Positions 25,701 through 34,735 of a stretch of 64,000 nucleotides of DNA are shown here, in pieces. Position numbers and translations under genes: made by a program. Source of the stretch: Monodelphis domestica (Eukaryota; Chordata; Mammalia; Didelphimorphia; Didelphidae); assembly GCF_027887165.1 (NCBI RefSeq), contig NC_077232.1, positions 1,188,965 to 1,252,964 of the forward strand, in the 5' to 3' direction. Positions within the stretch are counted from its first letter, which is position 1; the number at the start of each line of letters is the position of its first letter. The notes under the pieces were generated by a model that made no database searches, was not told the DNA's origin, and saw only the letters and a program-made list of their open reading frames with translations.

Positions 25701-27782
25701 ACCCCCATTGCTGAGACAGACCTCTGTGTCTACCCCAGCAGGGATAGTGAAAACACATCCAAAAGCAAAGACTTTAGGCCTCTGGGGGATCCGTGGAGAC
25801 ACCCCCATTAGAAAGATGAGAGCTATGGGCTTGTGAAGAGGCTGGGAGAGTCAGAAACAGGGGCCTGGCGTTCGAATCCCAGCCGTTACTTAGCACCTAC
25901 GTGACTTTGGCCAAGTCCCTTCCCCAAGACTGAAGCCTGGGCCTCGTTGAGCCCTAAAGTCCCTCCCAGCTTTAAAGGGTACAAATGAGAACATCGGTGA
26001 AGGGGGGGCATCCGTGGTCATTTGCTCTTGGACATTCTATAACTAAAAAGGCCCGGACCAAAGAGGGAAAGTGGGGGCAGGGGATGGGGGAAGCTGGGAA
26101 GATGGCACGGCTTGGACCTCACTGGGGAATCTCAGCCAGTGATGGCCCTGAGCCTGAGGCTGGGCAGGCAGAAGGAGGAAGAGGAGGAGCAGCAGGTCAT
26201 GCTAAGGGGCCTGGCCATGGCCTGCAGAGAAAAGGGCCCGTGGAGGGGCCTGCAGCAGGTCAGGAGGAAGCTGCAAAGGACAGGCGGGAGGGAGGAGAGC
26301 CCGGAGCAGGGGGCGCAGGGCTTCCACAGTCCAGGAGTCCAGGGAGTCTGGTCCGGGCCGAGGTGCGCAGGGCTTGGACACGCTGGAGAAGCCCAGCGAG
26401 GGGGCCTGGCACTCTCAGGCCGCCTCCTGCAGCCCTGCTCTCCCACCTGGCAAGGAATCCCCTTGCTTCTTCCCCTCCTGGGCAGGGAGCACACAGCTGG
26501 CTGGCTCTCCCGTCCAAGGCCAGGAGCCGCCATAACAACTGTTCCTCTGAGGGCTTGGTAGCATCACCCGTCAGCTCCATCCCTGTTCCCTGGAACTGGG
26601 GGCAGCAGGAAGCCGCCCATGGACTTGGCGTCCAAGACCTGGCTGCGGCCTTTGCTCTAGCACACTATCTCATGTAAAGCACCTTGCCACACTGTCTCCT
26701 CTGGGGCCAATCAGTGGCTATGGGAACTACTCTTGGCTTACAGGGGGGGAAACTGAGGCTGAAAAAAGAGCACTGACTTACCCAGGGTTACCAGAAGCCC
26801 AGCCCTGAAGCTATTCAGGCCACCTAGCTCGTCTGAGTTCCCTCACGTCACCCTCTTCCCTACTCATTGTGGGCATTAACTCACTTGACCTGATAACAAG
26901 CCTGGGAGCGGGCACTCCACCCCCTACGTTTTATAGATGAAGAAACTGAGGCAGGCAGGGTTAAGTGGCCTGCTCCACAGCTAGTGGTCTGAGGCTGGCC
27001 TCAAGCTCGAGTTTCCAGAACCCCAGCCAGGATGTTACAGGAGGGCTAGAAGCTCGGAGACGTCCCCATCCTGCCCTCAGACACTGGGATGCCCTCAGCC
27101 ATCATCCCAATCTGCAGCCCAGCCCCGGCGGGGGCCCAAGGGGAGAGCCCTCGGCCTCAGAGAGCTCTTGGTCTGATAGGCGAGAGCATCAGCACGGAGC
27201 TCTTTGGGCACATGAGTCTGCTACCAACCAGGAATGGAATAATGGAGTGCCTGGAGTGGCGCAGTGTCCCTCGTGGAGCAGGAGGGCTCAGGAATGGGGG
27301 GGGGCGGCAAATGAAGCTCTCCCCCACCGCCCTCAGTGGCCACAGATAGCTGAGGCCTGGAGCCAGCTGCTAGGGGTCCGGAGAGGGGGCTTCTCTCCTC
27401 GGAGATCCTTGGAGCAATCCTCAGTTCCTGAAGAGAGCAGAGCCACTTCCTGTTCATCTATCCCCTCTCTAGGCCTCCATTTCCTCCCTGTTCTCTAAGT
27501 TTCTGTCCAGCGCTGAGTAGGCTCTCCGATGGAGAACAAGGCCATCAGGGCATCTCTGTAATAGCCTGGTGCCACCTGATGGGTGTTCTCCCTCCTTCTC
27601 CTCCAGGTGCCATGTTGGGGATCTGTGCTTCCGTCCAGCCTCTGACCCGGACCATTGGCCCCACCATCGGTGGCCTCCTGTACAAGAGATTTGGTGTGGC
27701 TGCCTTTGGCTACCTGCAGTTTGCTGTCAACTTTCTCCTATTCTTATATCTGTGGATGAAGAAGGTTCCCCAGAAAGCCTAA
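7600..27782 (+). CDS. SLC22A18: SLC22A18, C-terminal part (six coding exons with introns)
   Basis: Solute carrier 22 member 18 (also TSSC5, IMPT1, ORCTL2), a major facilitator superfamily membrane protein described as an organic-cation transporter-like protein. The six spliced exons (107, 111, 101, 102, 121 and 176 nt) give about 239 codons with every phase closing correctly. This is roughly the last 55-60% of the 424-residue human protein. The product aligns end to end with human: LTCIPSNTK (human FTCIPASTK), SVFDLKEIA, LFMIMFSIISMNFF, AAQAGYLMSYFGVLQM, LVVPGLVFGLCAMNVVTDS and ICASVQPLTRTIGPTIGGLL. It therefore covers about TM6 to TM12 plus the central loop. The C-terminus is slightly shorter than human (ends KKVPQKA). 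Upstream exons must lie left of the window. Large tandem arrays occupy the introns. Convergent with PHLDA2, as in human. Confidence 0.97.
7707..8356. other. SLC22A18 intron start, with antisense SINE
   Basis: Non-coding sequence after the donor. It holds an antisense SINE at about 7880-8025 and otherwise nothing recognised before the minisatellite. Confidence 0.6.
7880..8025 (-). mobile_element. tRNA-derived SINE, SINE1_MD-like
   Basis: Antisense copy showing the diagnostic order: ggctccaaggcagaagag, ctaggcaatggggt, gacttgcccagggt, then ggaacccaggacctcc (the reverse complement of the B box). Its target-site repeats were not resolved. Confidence 0.8.
8357..10745. repeat. 2.4 kb GC-rich minisatellite (about 20/28-bp units)
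   Basis: Tandem array of ggcgggcaggcagagagaca-type units. The most regular part has a 28-bp period (CAGGTGGG-CAGGCGGG-CAGGCAGAGAGA). It lies in the SLC22A18 intron between exons 7600-7706 and 11154-11264. Variant-marked blocks recur at offsets of about 330, 550 and 850 bp, so longer segments have been copied. Both strands stay open for hundreds of codons because the unit lacks stop triplets. The products (Gly/Gln/Arg-rich on one strand, Pro/Cys/Leu-rich on the other) have no start context, splice logic or homology and are not genes. Confidence 0.95.
10746..11153. other. SLC22A18 intron, no gene seen
   Basis: Unique sequence between the minisatellite and the next exon. It contains weak MIR-like pieces such as ggcctcagtttcctcttctg near 10810 and ends in the acceptor tract ctgtctctag. 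Confidence 0.5.
11154..11264 (+). CDS. SLC22A18: SLC22A18 coding exon
   Basis: Acceptor ctctgtctctag before 11154 and donor gtgagt from 11265. Encodes (G)RPLAASVFDLKEIARLLGL then PGVRPVFFIKILSGFPS, matching human PRASVFDLKAIASLLRLPDV and the segment after it. Covers the end of the central loop and the approach to TM7. Confidence 0.96.
11943..12043 (+). CDS. SLC22A18: SLC22A18 coding exon
   Basis: Acceptor cccccttccag before 11943 and donor gtgagt from 12044. Encodes (G)LFMIMFSIISMNFFELGA then AQAGYLMSYFGVLQM. It is nearly identical to human (LFMVMFSIISMDFFQLEA, AQAGYLMSFFGLLQM) and covers TM7 and the start of TM8. Confidence 0.97.
12044..13965. other. SLC22A18 intron with degenerate SINE relics
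   Basis: No exon recognised. Decayed MIR/CORE-SINE-like stretches occur near 12560-12650 and 12880-12930 (gacttggccagggtcaccca). The remainder is unique GC-rich sequence. Confidence 0.4.
13966..14328 (-). mobile_element. SINE1_MD-like copy, interrupted
   Basis: Antisense SINE in two parts. About 13966-14022 carries the ccccaaggcagaagag segment and 14203-14328 carries ctaggcaatgggggtaagtg through to the tRNA-like end. About 180 bp of unrelated sequence lies between them. The L1 that follows inserted directly at its end. Confidence 0.75.
14342..15084 (-). mobile_element. 5'-truncated L1 LINE (3' UTR and ORF2 end), with target-site duplication
   Basis: Inserted antisense: the + strand starts with the poly(T) complement of its tail and reads into ttttccatggttacaagatt, then the end of the coding region (gggcatagcaccaaattgcc). 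This matches the marsupial L1 3' end as I remember it. A perfect 13-bp target-site duplication, gccagagtctttt, lies at 14329-14341 and 15085-15097. This supports L1-type target-primed insertion and gives exact borders. Confidence 0.9.
15098..16164. other. SLC22A18 intron, mostly unique sequence
   Basis: No gene recognised. A short tRNA-SINE fragment lies near 15340-15415 (tcaggaagacctgagttcag). Open frames here show no homology I can name. Confidence 0.4.
16165..16282 (-). mobile_element. Short L1 3'-end fragment
   Basis: Antisense fragment: poly(T), then aatattttcccatggctac, a C-rich stretch and agcaattccacta. It matches the 3' terminus of the L1 at 14342. Very strongly 5'-truncated; no clear target duplication seen. 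Confidence 0.75.
16283..20073. other. SLC22A18 intron with old interspersed repeats
   Basis: Contains at least three degenerate same-direction pieces of one old repeat, about 16865-17070, 17500-17870 and 17945-18690. Shared phrases include gaagggctttaaagcc, gtgacatgatcagacc, caacagtctaggc and gagggacacctacggtta. The family is ancient and I cannot name its class with confidence. MIR-like antisense pieces lie near 18720-18960. No exon recognised. Confidence 0.5.
18195..18395. repeat. 27-bp tandem array inside an old repeat
   Basis: Seven to eight imperfect copies of a roughly 27-bp unit (agagatgctgcagaggtgaa plus ATGGATC). The last three are nearly identical. The unit matches a single segment of the surrounding old interspersed repeat, so the array arose by local expansion within it. 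Confidence 0.85.
20074..20175 (+). CDS. SLC22A18: SLC22A18 coding exon
   Basis: Acceptor tttcctttcgcag before 20074 and donor gtgagg from 20176. Encodes VVQGLLIGRLSERYSEGS then LLRASILVFSSVGLGM, matching human VTQGLVIGQLSSHFSEEV and LLRASVLVFIVVGLAM. Covers TM8-TM9; phase 0 at both ends. Confidence 0.97.
20775..20895 (+). CDS. SLC22A18: SLC22A18 coding exon
   Basis: Acceptor ccgccccgcag before 20775 and donor gtaagg from 20896. Encodes ALMTNVFHFCLVVPGLVF, GLCAMNVVTDSLLTKAVP and PSDT, matching human LLVPGLVFSLCTLNVVTDSM. Covers TM10; one nucleotide is carried into the last exon. Confidence 0.97.
20896..22169. other. SLC22A18 intron, CpG- and GC-rich
   Basis: Very GC-rich with frequent CpG up to about 21550. 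The long open frames on both strands reflect that composition. No exon recognised. Confidence 0.4.
22170..22408 (-). mobile_element. tRNA-derived SINE with RTE/BovB-like tail
   Basis: Antisense copy. The + strand begins cagtcttgtccaactcttca (the RTE-like 3' tail), then cagatgaggaaactgaggca and cccagggtcaccca, and ends gtgccacctagctgcc (complement of the tRNA-like head). It has the same architecture as abundant marsupial RTE-mobilised SINEs. Confidence 0.85.
22409..24919. other. SLC22A18 intron, no gene seen
   Basis: Unique sequence with a MIR-like antisense piece near 23940-24010 and an L2-like stretch near 24265-24345 (ctcagctcagctgttgcttc). No exon recognised. Confidence 0.4.
24920..25085 (-). 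mobile_element. SINE1_MD-like copy
   Basis: Antisense: ttggttccaaggcagaagag, ggccaggcaatggggtgaag, cccagggtcacccagctag, then ggaacccaggagctcc and the tRNA-like end cactgagccacctggctgct. Confidence 0.85.
25605..25745 (+). mobile_element. SINE1_MD-like copy, sense
   Basis: Starts gctgggtggctcagtggatt (tRNA-like A-box region), has a B-box-like ctgggttcaaatg, then agctgtgtgaccccaggcaa and gtcacttaacccccattgct. The 3' part has diverged. Confidence 0.85.
25746..27606. other. SLC22A18 last intron with MIR relics
   Basis: MIR-like sequence in sense near 25850-25960 (gttcgaatcccagc) and antisense near 26720-26800 and 26885-27000 (atgaagaaactgaggcaggc). A CTCF-like core lies at 26302-26318. No exon recognised before the acceptor ctccttctcctccag. 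Confidence 0.45.
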
Positions 27783-27865
27783 AAGGCGCCATGACCTCTG
27801 CCCCAAAGAGGGACTCATCCTCCTTCCTTCCCCACCTGGTAATAAATACCTGCTGCTGCTCCTCC
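27607..27865 (+). CDS. SLC22A18: SLC22A18 terminal exon (coding 27607-27782) and 3' UTR
   Basis: Acceptor ending ctccag before 27607. Encodes (G)AMLGICASVQPLTRTIGPT then IGGLLYKRFGVAAFGYLQFA, VNFLLFLYLWMKKVPQKA and TAA at 27780-27782. This matches human TM11-TM12 (MLGLCASVQPLLRTLGPTVG). The 3' UTR is only about 80 nt, with AATAAA at 27841-27846. The exact cleavage point (about 27860-27875) is an estimate. Confidence 0.96.
27841..27846 (+). promoter_or_regulatory. SLC22A18: SLC22A18 poly(A) signal
   Basis: Canonical AATAAA 59 nt after the stop codon. Confidence 0.85.
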
Positions 27866-29842
27866 TCCATTTGAGCTTTCTGTTCAGCTGACGGAGGCTT
27901 TTTGGGGCGCTTCTGGCCTGTCCAACTCTGGGGAGGCCTAAAGACAAGCCTTCTTGTCTCTAGGGGAGACCCTTCTCAAGCATGGTCTGTCAGGAGGAAG
28001 CAGACTAGAGCAGAGCCCTGAGGACTTCATTCAGCCACCACACATCAGGTGCTCCGCACTGGGGTAGCAAATGTAAAAAATGGCAGCCTCCAACCTCGAG
28101 AAGCTTCTAGTCTTTAGGAGGGCTTGGACATGCCTACAGAGGTGGGAAACAAGGAAGAATAGGAAAGCGGCCAAGGAGAGGAGGCAGCCTTGAAGCCCTT
28201 GAGATGGGCTTGGCTGGGGGTGCCTTTTTAAGTAATGAGGACCGGGCAGACAAAGGCACGGAGGTGGGAAAGGGCAGATCAAGAACCAGAGAAGAGTACA
28301 GTCCAGTTTGACCAGCATTTCCAGAACATAAAGGAAGCGTGAGATAAGGCTGCCTGGGTGGCTTTGTGTGCCAAGCAAGGCCAGCAGTTTTGACTTTCAC
28401 TGTTGGGCAATATTTGGGATGCCATTGAGGGTTTGGGAGCTGAGGAGTGGGATAGGCAGAGTATTAGCAGATGACTTGGGTGAACACAAAGGGGACAGCC
28501 TAGAGACCAGATGGGGTGAGAGGAGGGGCCGAGTTCCAGTCTATTCAGAGAACAGAATTCCCAACCACAGCCGTGTTCTAAGCTGCTGCCTGCCTGCTCT
28601 GAGGCAGAGCTGAGACCAGGTTAAGACCCCCAACCAAAGAGATTTAAGAAACCATACGGGGCTGGAGGTCTGGCCTCAGATACTTCCTAGCTGTAGGACC
28701 CTGGGCCAGTCACTTAACCCCCCTTGCCTAGCCCTTATTGCCTTGAACTGATGCCTAGTAGCAATTCTAAGAGGGAAGAGAAAGAAACCTGAGTCCCGGC
28801 TTTATAGACCAGAAGGACAAGTCCCAGAGAGAAGGGAAGGCACTTATTAGGCTCCTACTGTATATACCAGCCAGGCAGGGAGAAGAAGAGGTTGCCCCCA
28901 GGATATTTCTCCTAATCAGGTCCCCTTCCGCCTTCCCTCTGGAATTCCAGAACTAGGGCTTCTAGAGCCCGGAGGAGAGACCAGGGCAAGAGTCCTTGGG
29001 GACCCCCAGCTGGCCGGAATGGAAACAGCTCCCCAACGCCCGTCCCAAAGTCACAGGATTCCAGATCTCTGGGACCCGGGACACCCCCGACCTTTGTTTT
29101 ACAGCAGGCTAAACTGAGGCCCCAAATCAGGCCCCACCCAGCTCCTAGAAGACCTTCGTGTCAGAGGATAGATCTGAACTCACAGCCTCTGACGCTATAG
29201 TCAGGGCTCTTCCCTTCCAGTTGGAGGTCTGAGAAGGAAGGGTGGGAGGGAATGCGCCCACAGTGGGGGGAGTCGGGATCTGGGTTTCTTTCCCGTGGCC
29301 TCTGGCTCTGCGGCTGTGGCCTGGGCCCCACGGGGAGGGGCCTGCCCGTTCCCAGGTTCCTACACAAAAGGCTTCATCGGGCCCAGGGCCAAGAGGAGTT
29401 TCCCCAGGGAAGGGATGATTCTTCCAGTTCAGGTCCAAGGCTGTGGGAGGCCAGAGCCAGGGCGGGCTCTTCTTCCTCTTGGCCTCCCCTCCCCCCAGCA
29501 CCCTGCCCCCATGCCAGCACCCTGCTTTCATCTGTGGGAACATCTCCCGTGACGTGGCAGACCTCATTCCACCCAGTGTGGGAGCCGCCAACCACGGCAT
29601 CCTGGGAGAGCCCTCGAGGCCCACCAGCAAATTGGCAAGCCTTACCCCAAAGGAACTGAGCTCTGCCATCGGCACCCCCATCCCTGAGCACCCCGAGCAT
29701 GCCAGGTTAGTGCCAACACCGGAAGTCCAAAGCCCAAGATGAACCACCCTCGGGGCCTCATTCTCTCTCGGGGAGAGGCCACAAGGGCCAGGAGCAGAGT
29801 TCTCATTCAGCTCCTCCTCCTCCCCCCACCCCTGCCAAAGCA
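27866..29842. other. Intergenic between SLC22A18 and PHLDA2
   Basis: No gene seen. Contains an L2-like stretch near 28020-28130, a sense SINE at 28650-28790 and unique sequence. Several open frames have no recognisable homology. Confidence 0.45.
28650..28790 (+). mobile_element. SINE1_MD-like copy, sense, 5' end missing
   Basis: ctggcctcagatacttccta, gccagtcacttaacccccct and tgcctagcccttattgcctt match the central and 3' parts of the SINE. The tRNA-like head is degraded. Confidence 0.75.
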
Positions 29843-32010
29843 TCATCATTCACTCATTCATTCATTCACTCACTCACTCATTCATCCACTCATTCACTCA
29901 CTCACTCACTCATTCATTCACTCACTCACTCATTCATTCATTCACTCACTCACTCATTCATCCATTCATTCACTCATTCACTCACTCACTCACTCATTCA
30001 TTCACTCATTCACTCACTCACTCATTCATTCACTCATTCACTCACTCATTCATTCACTCACTCATTCACTCACTCATTCACTCACTCATTCACTCACTCA
30101 TTCACTCATTCATTCACTCACTCACTCACTCACTCATTCACTCACTCACTCATTCACTCACTCACTCATTCATTCACTCACTCACTCACTCATTCATTCA
30201 CTCACTCACTCATTCATTCACTCACTCACTCACTCATTCACTCAATCATTCACTCTCTCATTCACTCACTCACTCATTCACTCACTCACTCACTCATTCA
30301 CTCATTCACTCATTCATTCACTCACTCATTCATTCATTCACTCATCCATTCATTCACTCACTCACTCACTCATTCATCCATTTATTCACTCATTCACTCA
30401 CTCACTCATCCATTCATTCACTCACTCACTCACTCATTCATCCATTTATTCACTCATTCACTCACTCACTCATTCACTCACTCACTCACTCACTCATTCA
30501 TTCATTCACTCACTCATTCATTCACTCATCCATTCATTCACTCACTCACTCATTCATTCACTCACTCACTCATTCATTCACTCATTCACTCACTCATTCA
30601 TTCACTCACTCATTCACTCATTCATTCACTCACTCATTCATTCACTCACTCACTCATTCATTCACTCATTCATTCACTCACTCATTCATTCATTCACTCA
30701 TTCATTCACTCATCCATTCATTCACTCACTCACTCATTCATCCATTTATTCACTCATTTACTCACTCACTCACTCATTCATTCACTCATCCATTCATTCA
30801 CTCACTCACTCACTCATTCATTCACTCACTCACTCATTCATTCACTCACTCACTCATTCACTCACTCATTCACTCATTCACTCACTCACTCATTCATTCA
30901 CTCACTCACTCATTCATTCACTCACTCACTCATTCATTCACTCACTCATTCATTCACTCACTCACTCACTCATTCACTCATTCATTCACTCACTCATTCA
31001 TTCACTCATTCATTCACTCACTCATTCATTCACTCACTCATTCATTCACTCATTCACTCACTCACTCATTCACTCACTCACTCATTCATTCACTCATTCA
31101 CTCACTCATTCATTCACTCATTCATTCACTCACTCACTCATTCATTCACTCATTCACTCACTCACTCACTCACTCATTCACTCATTCATTCACTCACTCA
31201 CTCATTCATTCACTCACTCATTCACTCATTCACTCACTCATTCACTCACTCACTCATTCATTCACTCACTCACTCATTCATTAACTCATCCATTCATTCA
31301 CTGACTCATTCATTTACTCACTCACTCATTCACTCACTCACTCACTCATCCATTCATTCACTCACTCATTCATTCACTCACTCACTCATCCATTCATTCA
31401 CTCACTCATTCATTCACTCACTCACTCATTCATTCACTCACTCATTCATTCACTCATTCACTCACTCACTCATTCACTCACTCACTCATTCATTCACTCA
31501 TTCACTCACTCATTCATTCACTCACTCATTCATTCACTCATTCACTCACTCACTCACTCACTCATTCACTCATTCATTCACTCACTCACTCATTCATTCA
31601 CTCATTCACTCACTCACTCATTCACTCACTCACTCATTCATTCACTCACTCACTCATTCATTAACTCATCCATTCATTCACTGACTCATTCATTTACTCA
31701 CTCACTCATTCACTCACTCACTCACTCATCCATTCATTCACTCATTCATTCACTCACTCACTCACTCATCCATTCATTCACTCACTCATTCATTCACTCA
31801 CTCACTCATTCATTCACTCATTCACTCACTCACTCATTCACTCACTCATTCATTCACTCACTCATTCATTAACTCATCCATTCATTCACTCACTCATTCA
31901 TTTACTCACTCACTCACTCACTCATTCATTCATTCACTCATTCACTCACTCACTCACTCACTCATTCACTCACTCACTCACTCACTCACTCATTCACTCA
32001 TCCATTCATT
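29843..32010. repeat. 2.2 kb TTCA/CTCA tetranucleotide array
   Basis: Continuous mixture of CTCA and TTCA units with occasional TCCA. It sits in the gap between SLC22A18 and PHLDA2. Rare variants (ttaactcatcc at 31281 and 31661, each followed by ctgactcattcatttactca) show a 380-bp block duplication. The 521-codon open frame of Thr-His-Ser-Leu/Ile-His-Ser repeats is an artefact. Confidence 0.95.
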
Positions 32011-33007
32011 CCCTCCCCCAGCAGCCTGAAGCACCACGCAGGAGGGCAGGAGGTTTCTTCCCCTCAGAGCTCCCAGATGAGTAGGCGAGATCAAATGGGG
32101 GCAGCCCATTAAATGCTGGGTTGGCATCGGCTGCCACCTGGGAGGGAGGGGCAGCAGGTGAGAGTTCAGAGGCTGGTCTGGGAGAGGCCCGTGGGAGGCA
32201 AGATGAAAGAGCAGAGTGGAGGGGGGAAGGGCTTATCTGGTGGGAGGAGGCCTGAACTCCACCCCTGGATTTCCTCTGAAGGTTCCCCACCTTTTGGGTG
32301 GCTGCCCTAATTAGCCATGACTGAGTTCTCCCAGCAAGTGGGCTCCAGATGAGCAGCGGGTGGCCTCCCACAGGCCGGGTGCGAAATTCGCTCTGTGAGG
32401 CTGGCAGAGAAGAGACCTCACTAAGAGTGTGAGAAAGGTGCCAGCCTGATTCGTGGAGATGCCAAGGCCGGAGGAACCCAAAGTCCCCTCCCCCCCCCCA
32501 AGAGGAAGTCGATGAGGGGAGGCCTGGGCTTCTTTAGTCTGCAGATCGCAGCTTCCCCAAAGCCCCCCACCAGGGAGAACCAGCTGCTCCCCCGACCCCT
32601 TCCATAGTGCCAAGCGTGCAAGCCTGGCCTCCCTTCCCCCACTCCTGCCTCGCCCTCTGATCTTCCTAGGAGCAGGCGGCAAAGCCCAGCTGGCCACTGA
32701 CTCAGCGGTGTGACCTTGGGCGAGTCGCTTCCGCCCTTTAACAGGCAGGAAGTCCGAGAGCAGCCCTTTGATCTCCCCAGTTCCGAGAACAGCAAACCCG
32801 ACAGGAGACGTTTCGCCCGAAGCCGGGGCCATCACCGCCGGAAATGGGCGGGGGAGGAGGGGACGGACTTTCCCAGGGTGCCCATCCCTTCGGGCGAAAG
32901 GCGAGCTCCCAGGACGCCAGCGCGGCCGGCCCGCCCTCCGCCCTCCGCCCTCCATCCCGGATTCGGCGAGAAAAGGCACCGGAGCACCGGACAGCGTGCT
33001 AGTAAAA
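32011..33007. other. Intergenic, downstream of PHLDA2
   Basis: Unique sequence with a MIR-like sense fragment near 32690-32760 (cactgactcagcggtgtgac) and rising CpG density toward PHLDA2. No gene recognised. Confidence 0.4.
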
Positions 33008-34106
33008 AAGGCCCATTTCAAGTGGTTTATTTGGAATGGAGGCGTGAAAAAAGGACCCAAGCCGAGGGTCCTGGCAATAAATAGCAGCGCGCACGCGCAC
33101 ACACATACATAGACACGGATACATAGAGGGCACCAATAACTTAAGCGGAGGCTGGCAGCCGCTCGGCTCCGAGGCCCGCCGGGGAAGTCTTTGGCGGGCG
33201 GAGGCCAAGGCAGCCGAGCCGGGACGTCGGGGCGAGGCTCCCCCCGCCAGCGGGGAGATCTGGCTCTCAGACTTCAGCACCTCTTCCGTCGCGGGCGCTC
33301 CCGAGGGCCCTTCAGTGCAAGACAAGGTCCCCATCGAGGTCCAGCAAGTAGGCTCTGAAGGAAGAAGAGAGAAGAGAGGGCGGGAGGCCCCGCGGTCAGA
33401 CTCCCCCACGGGCCGGCGCGCCGTCGGGGCTCCCCTGCAGCCCCCCCCCCCCCCCCCCGCCCCGCTTGTCCCACGGCCACCTGGAGAGGCGGGGTGGGGG
33501 GGGGGCGGAGCTGGAGGTCCAAGAGGAGCCCGAGGGGTAGTCAGGGAGCGGCTGATCCGGAATCCTCCGAGGAGGGTGACGGCGGGCCTCCCCCCCTCCA
33601 GCCAGGGCAGAGCAGCAGCGGGGCACGGAAAGTGCAGCCTCACCTGGGCCCGTCCATCGGTGGGCCGACGGCTGTGCGGCTCAGGGCGCGCGGGCCAGGA
33701 GGAGCTCGGGCGGCCCCGCCTGCTCGCGCTCCCGCTCGCGCTCCAGCTCCTGGCGACTCCTGAAGTCCTCGATGGCCCGCTGGTTCTGGAAGTCGATGAG
33801 CGCCATGGTGATGGAGGCGTTCCAGCAGCTGGCGTCCGGGCAGCGGAAGTCGATCTCCTTGCGGTCCCGGGTGACGATGGTGAAGTAGACGTGCTTGCCG
33901 GTGCGCTCCACGCAGTCCACCTTGAGGATGGAGTGGAAGCGCAGCTCCTTGGGCCGCGCGCCGCGCCGGGCCGCCGCCGGGCCGTCGGGGAACAGGCTCA
34001 GGCGGTCGGTGCTCAGCACCACCAGCTTCTTCTTCCACAGCTGGAACAGGCTGGCGCTGCGCTTCTCCAGCGCACCCTCCCGGAGCACCGTCCCCGGGCC
34101 CTTCAT
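33008..34106 (-). CDS. PHLDA2: PHLDA2 (CDS 33681-34106, 3' UTR exon 33008-33354)
   Basis: Pleckstrin homology-like domain family A member 2 (TSSC3/IPL), a small cytoplasmic phosphoinositide-binding protein that limits placental growth and is maternally expressed in eutherians. The 141-residue product begins [20 protein letters not shown] (human MKSPDEVLREGELEKRSDSL). The PH fold spans about residues 7-105 with [43 protein letters not shown] and the closing helix [18 protein letters not shown]. The C-terminus ([19 protein letters not shown]...) is shorter and quite unlike the 152-residue human tail. The whole CDS is in exon 1. A donor (gtgagg) follows position 33644 and an acceptor at 33355-33357 leads to a non-coding exon 2, the two-exon layout known for the family. 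Confidence 0.97.
33026..33031 (-). promoter_or_regulatory. PHLDA2: PHLDA2 poly(A) signal
   Basis: AATAAA on the minus strand near the end of exon 2, with cleavage expected about 15-20 nt beyond. Exon 2 otherwise carries a long GC-rich 3' UTR. Confidence 0.8.
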
Positions 34107-34270
34107 GCCGGAGACGGAGAGACTGCGCGGAGCAGAGGAGGGGAGGGGGCGCGGGGAGCCGACCGGCAGGGAGGCGAGGGCTGGGAGCGCGGCTCGTTCT
34201 GGGGCCGCCCGCTCGTGCCGTCGCTTTATGTCACCCTCCGCCGGGGGCCCGCCCCCTGCTCCGCCCTTTC
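33130..34270. promoter_or_regulatory. CpG-rich island over PHLDA2
   Basis: Dense CpG and high GC across both PHLDA2 exons and the promoter, falling off sharply into the pyrimidine tract upstream. It looks like a CpG island by eye; observed/expected ratios were not computed. Confidence 0.7.
34223..34231 (-). promoter_or_regulatory. PHLDA2: PHLDA2 TATA-like element
   Basis: Minus-strand ACATAAAGC about 120 bp upstream of the ATG, in otherwise GC-rich sequence. The start site would be about 30 bp downstream, giving a 5' UTR of roughly 90 nt. Assigned by position and motif only. Confidence 0.55.
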
Positions 34271-34279
34271 GCCTGGTCT

Positions 34280-34735
34280 CGGATCTCCCTTCCCCTAGGG
34301 CTCCCGGCTCTTCTTCGCCTTCTCCCTTCCCAATCTCTTCCTTCAGCCCTCCCCTCTTTACTAGTCCCTCTCCCCGCCTCCTCCCTCCCTCCCCCCTTTC
34401 GTTTTCTGTCCCTCAGCTTTTCTCTCTCTCTCTGCTTCCTTTCTCTCGCTTCCTCTCATCTTTTCACTCTTTGGCTTCTCTCTCTACTTCTCTCCCTCCC
34501 CCCCCCCCCCGCCTCTCTCTCTCCCTCTCTCTCTCCCTTCCCCCCTCTCCCTCTTTCTCTCTGTCTCTCCCCCTCCCTCTCTTTCTCCCTCTGTCTCCCT
34601 CCCTCTTTCTGTGCCTCCCTCCCTCCCTCTCTCTCTTTCTCTCTCCCTCCCTCCCTCTCCTTTTTCTTCCTTCCTTTCCTCTCCTTCCCTCTTCCTCCCC
34701 CAACCTCCCTCACCACCACCCCTCCCCCATTCTTC
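34280..34735. repeat. Polypyrimidine (CT-rich) tract upstream of PHLDA2
   Basis: Irregular C/T-only sequence (tctctctccctctctctctc and similar) starting just beyond the promoter. Opposite-strand open frames of Arg/Glu repeats are artefacts. Confidence 0.85.

Noticed and set aside
29739-31304. 521-codon Thr-His-Ser repeat frame
   Set aside because: A direct translation of a TTCA/CTCA array; reading frames persist only because units lack stops.
33008-34270. Claim of a differentially methylated imprinting control region at PHLDA2
   Set aside because: CpG density alone cannot show allele-specific methylation; in eutherians the control element lies in KCNQ1, outside this window.
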